Source: Pseudomonadota bacterium | Lineage (GTDB): Bacteria; Pseudomonadota; Alphaproteobacteria; Parvibaculales; Parvibaculaceae | Assembly: GCA_021780275.1 (NCBI GenBank) | Contig: JAJXZC010000453.1 | Span: forward strand, 1 to 13,793 | Reading direction: 5' to 3' | Length of the DNA stretch: 13,793 nucleotides | Shown here: piece by piece, positions 11,504 to 13,793 of the stretch | Layout: each line of letters opens with the position of its first letter | Numbering within the stretch: position 1 is the stretch's first letter | Program-made: the position numbers and the translations under genes | The notes under the pieces: generated by a model | Seen by the model: only the letters and a program-made list of their open reading frames with translations | Database searches by the model: none | What the model was told of the DNA's origin: nothing

Positions 11504-13793
11504 ATGGTGGCGATGGCAACGAGTCTTCCCGATGCCGCGGCGCGCCTGATAGCGCTCACCGACCACGATCGCACGCTGCTCGTCGAAGCGGGCGCCGGCA
11601 GCGGCAAGACGGCGCTCATGGCGGGCCGCGTAGCGGTCATGCTGACATCCGGCGTTGCCCCGTGCGATATCGTGGCCATCACGTTCACGGAAGCCGCGGC
11701 GAGTGAGCTCTTGGAACGTATCGAGAAGTTCGTCGGCCAGTTGCAAGAGGGGACCGTTCCTAACGAGTTGCGCCACGCCTTGGCGTCCCCCCTTTCCGCG
11801 ATCCAGTGCGAGAACATTGATAACGGTTGGCGAACCCTCGATGAAATCACCTGCACCACGATCCACGGCTTTTGCCAGCAACTCGTGCGTCCCTATCCCG
11901 TCGAGACCGGCATCGACCCAGGCGCCCAGATCATCGACCCCGCCGCCGCCGAATTGGCGTTCCAAGATTTGATGGAGGCATGGCTCTCGGCGCGGTTCGG
12001 GCGAGATCGCAGCGCCGAAGGATTGGGCCGAATTCCCCCCATGAAGGGGGCCGGCGGCGACGACGATTTTTTCGCCGAGTTGGTGAGCATCGCTCCGGAT
12101 GAAGCCGTCGAACTCATTAAGAAGGCAGCGGACTTTCTCAAGGAGCACAGGACCGCCTCGGCGCCGCCGATCAGGGTGGACCCAACCGTGTTTTTGCGAT
12201 TGGTCTCCGCCATCGAAGACTTCGCCTCCTGGTATAACGGGTGTGCGGTCGTCGAGGAGAAGACGGCGGAGGTCGTGATGGATCTCGCGCGCATCGCGAA
12301 TATAGCGAGGGACTTGGCGGCGGGCCCCATCACAGGCAAGACAATCGCCCAGATGCTGGCGCACAAGCGGCCGAGCGCGTGCAAAAAGGACACTTCGGAT
12401 TTTGCCCAATGGGGCAAGAAGGGCAAATGGAAGGATGCCGCCAAGGCGTCTGGGAAGAGCGCCGCCTTCGGCGAAACGCTCAGCGCCGCCGGCGAAGCCC
12501 ATTATAGGATTTGCGACGCCGCATACGGCGATTTTTGCGGCGTCTTGGGGCAGATGGCGTTTCAACGATTTGTCTCTGAATTCACCGCCCTCAAGGACAT
12601 CTACGCGCAATACAAGCGCGCCGCCGCGCTGGTGGATTTCGACGACCTGCTTCACCATGCCAGAGACCTGCTCGCCAAGAGCGAGCCGGTCCGCCAGGCG
12701 CTGGCGATCCGATATCCCAGAATACTCGTCGATGAGTTCCAAGACACCGATCCGTTGCAAGCCGAAATCCTCTGGCGTTTGGCGGGCGAGGGAGCCCAAG
12801 GCGGCGCCTGGCAGGAACGTCAGATTCGGCCGGGCGCGCTGTTCCTTGTCGGCGATCCGAAACAGGCGATTTATCGTTTCCGAGGCGCCGACGTAGCGAC
12901 TTACCTCACAGCAAAGAACGCCCTCGCCGAACACGATCCGACGTCGATCCTTGAAATATCCGCGAACTTCCGATCGCAACACGCAATTTTGCAATTCGTG
13001 AATGACAACTTCGCGAGCATGCTCGATGTTGCCCAGGGTCAGCCGGGCTTCTCCGCGTTGGCGCAGGTGCGAAAGTCAGGCGACCAATCGGCCGTCGCGA
13101 CATTTGAAATAACGATCGAGGAAAGGCACCGGAACGAAAGAGGATTGATCGCCAAGGAGCTCAGGCGCGAGGAATCTGGACTCGTCGCCGACATCGTCCA
13201 GCGACTGATCGGGTCCTACCCCGTATGGGACAAGGATCTCGGCGACTATCGGGCAGCGCGAGCCGGAGACATCGCCCTCCTGGCGCCGACGGGGACCAGC
13301 CTTTGGCTCTATGAGCGGGCGCTGGAAAACCGAGACATTTCGATCGCCACTCAGGCCGGCAAGGGATTCTTCAACCGTCAGGAAGTTCAGGACCTGATCT
13401 CCGTGGCGCGAGCGATCGCGGACCGTCGCGATACATTGGCCTTGGGCGCGCTATTGCGCGGTCCTGTCGTTGGCCTGACCGAGGAAGAGATCGCCGACGA
13501 AGTCTTGAATTTGCAGGGTGCGACGAGTAGCCATCGTCCGCTGCATCTGTGGACGAAGACCGAGCAGGTGCGAAATCCGACCCTGAAGCGGGCGCTTGAA
13601 ATTCTGCAAAACTTGGCGAGGAAAGCGCGTCGCACGACGCCGCATCAGTTGATGGCTGAGGCCGCCGAAGAGCTGAAAATCAGGCCGATTCTCAAGGCGC
13701 GTTATCGACGCGGCGCCGAGCGCGCGCTGGCGAACGTCGAACTGGTGCTCGAGATGGCGCGCCCTTATGCGGCGCGCGGCATCGCGGAATTTT
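11504..13793 (+). CDS. AddA/RecB-like UvrD helicase, N-terminal part (cut by window edge)
   Basis: The frame is open from the ATG at 11504 to the right edge: 763 codons with no stop or frameshift. Superfamily 1A helicase motifs appear in order: Walker A EAGAGSGKT (Lys35), motif Ia ITFTEAAASEL, TIHGFCQQLVRPYP (motif Ib region), VDFDDLLHHA, Walker B ILVDEFQDTDPLQ (Asp410, Glu411), motif III LFLVGDPKQAIYRFRGAD (from about 447) and ISANFRSQ (Arg490). This is the pattern of AddA, RecB and PcrA relatives. The C-terminal helicase motifs, and any AddA-type nuclease domain, would lie beyond the window. GAGGAG at 11491-11496, inside the end of the AddB-like gene, is seven bases upstream and supports this start; the ATG at 11513 is an alternative. 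The gene starts one base after the AddB-like stop, so the two are almost certainly co-translated subunits of one helicase-nuclease that unwinds and degrades DNA ends. Confidence 0.88.
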   Translation, partial: MVAMATSLPDAAARLIALTDHDRTLLVEAGAGSGKTALMAGRVAVMLTSGVAPCDIVAITFTEAAASELLERIEKFVGQLQEGTVPNELRHALASPLSAIQCENIDNGWRTLDEITCTTIHGFCQQLVRPYPVETGIDPGAQIIDPAAAELAFQDLMEAWLSARFGRDRSAEGLGRIPPMKGAGGDDDFFAELVSIAPDEAVELIKKAADFLKEHRTASAPPIRVDPTVFLRLVSAIEDFASWYNGCAVVEEKTAEVVMDLARIANIARDLAAGPITGKTIAQMLAHKRPSACKKDTSDFAQWGKKGKWKDAAKASGKSAAFGETLSAAGEAHYRICDAAYGDFCGVLGQMAFQRFVSEFTALKDIYAQYKRAAALVDFDDLLHHARDLLAKSEPVRQALAIRYPRILVDEFQDTDPLQAEILWRLAGEGAQGGAWQERQIRPGALFLVGDPKQAIYRFRGADVATYLTAKNALAEHDPTSILEISANFRSQHAILQFVNDNFASMLDVAQGQPGFSALAQVRKSGDQSAVATFEITIEERHRNERGLIAKELRREESGLVADIVQRLIGSYPVWDKDLGDYRAARAGDIALLAPTGTSLWLYERALENRDISIATQAGKGFFNRQEVQDLISVARAIADRRDTLALGALLRGPVVGLTEEEIADEVLNLQGATSSHRPLHLWTKTEQVRNPTLKRALEILQNLARKARRTTPHQLMAEAAEELKIRPILKARYRRGAERALANVELVLEMARPYAARGIAEF

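Noticed and set aside
11441..12994. 517-codon open frame on the minus strand
   Set aside because: It is antisense to the AddA-like helicase, whose ordered motifs on the plus strand are unmistakable; the minus-strand translation resembles no family.
713..13793. Known DISARM, BREX, Druantia or Gabija system
   Set aside because: No DUF1998 protein, PLD nuclease, PglX/PglZ/BrxC, DruE-type helicase or OLD-type GajA nuclease is present; only the presence of a methyltransferase, helicase and nuclease is shared.

Overview
The window reads as GC-rich DNA (about 60 % G+C by eye, heavy in GCG, GCC and CGC codons), with frequent GTG starts and a ParD-type antitoxin of the kind common in alphaproteobacteria. 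An alphaproteobacterium, perhaps of the order Hyphomicrobiales, is a reasonable inference, but no marker gene proves it. Coding density is high: no stretch over 300 bases lacks a gene, and I see no rRNA, tRNA, CRISPR array or insertion sequence.

Layout. (1) Positions 1-379, minus strand: the left edge of a type II toxin-antitoxin operon. It has a complete ParD-like antitoxin, the first eight codons of the overlapping toxin gene, and a clear promoter whose -10 box lies inside a 6-3-6 inverted repeat. (2) Positions 362-507: a divergent control region. It holds a 31-codon possible gene remnant, a GAACAT direct repeat with an 11-bp period and a GGCGCC-AAAAT-GGCGCC repeat/hairpin. (3) Positions 508-2641, plus strand: a small ribbon-helix-helix protein that overlaps a complete C5-cytosine DNA methyltransferase by 8 bases, then a GIY-YIG nuclease. 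This looks like a regulated restriction-modification-type module. (4) Positions 2746-8634: a 1962-residue protein combining a transglutaminase-like N-terminal region, DUF4011, a superfamily 1 helicase split by a very long insert, a Vsr/MTES_1575-type nuclease and DUF3320. (5) Positions 8803-13793: an AddB-like PD-(D/E)XK nuclease followed one base later by an AddA/RecB-like UvrD helicase that runs off the right edge.

Together, positions 508-13793 look like a co-directional, multi-gene DNA-defence locus. A methyltransferase would mark self DNA, a GIY-YIG nuclease and a helicase-nuclease giant would attack unmarked or abnormal DNA, and an AddAB-like pair would resect the broken ends, all under a ribbon-helix-helix regulator. 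The domain calls rest on motifs visible in the sequence. The idea that all six genes form one system is inference. The order does not match the gene sets I know for DISARM, BREX, Druantia or Gabija.
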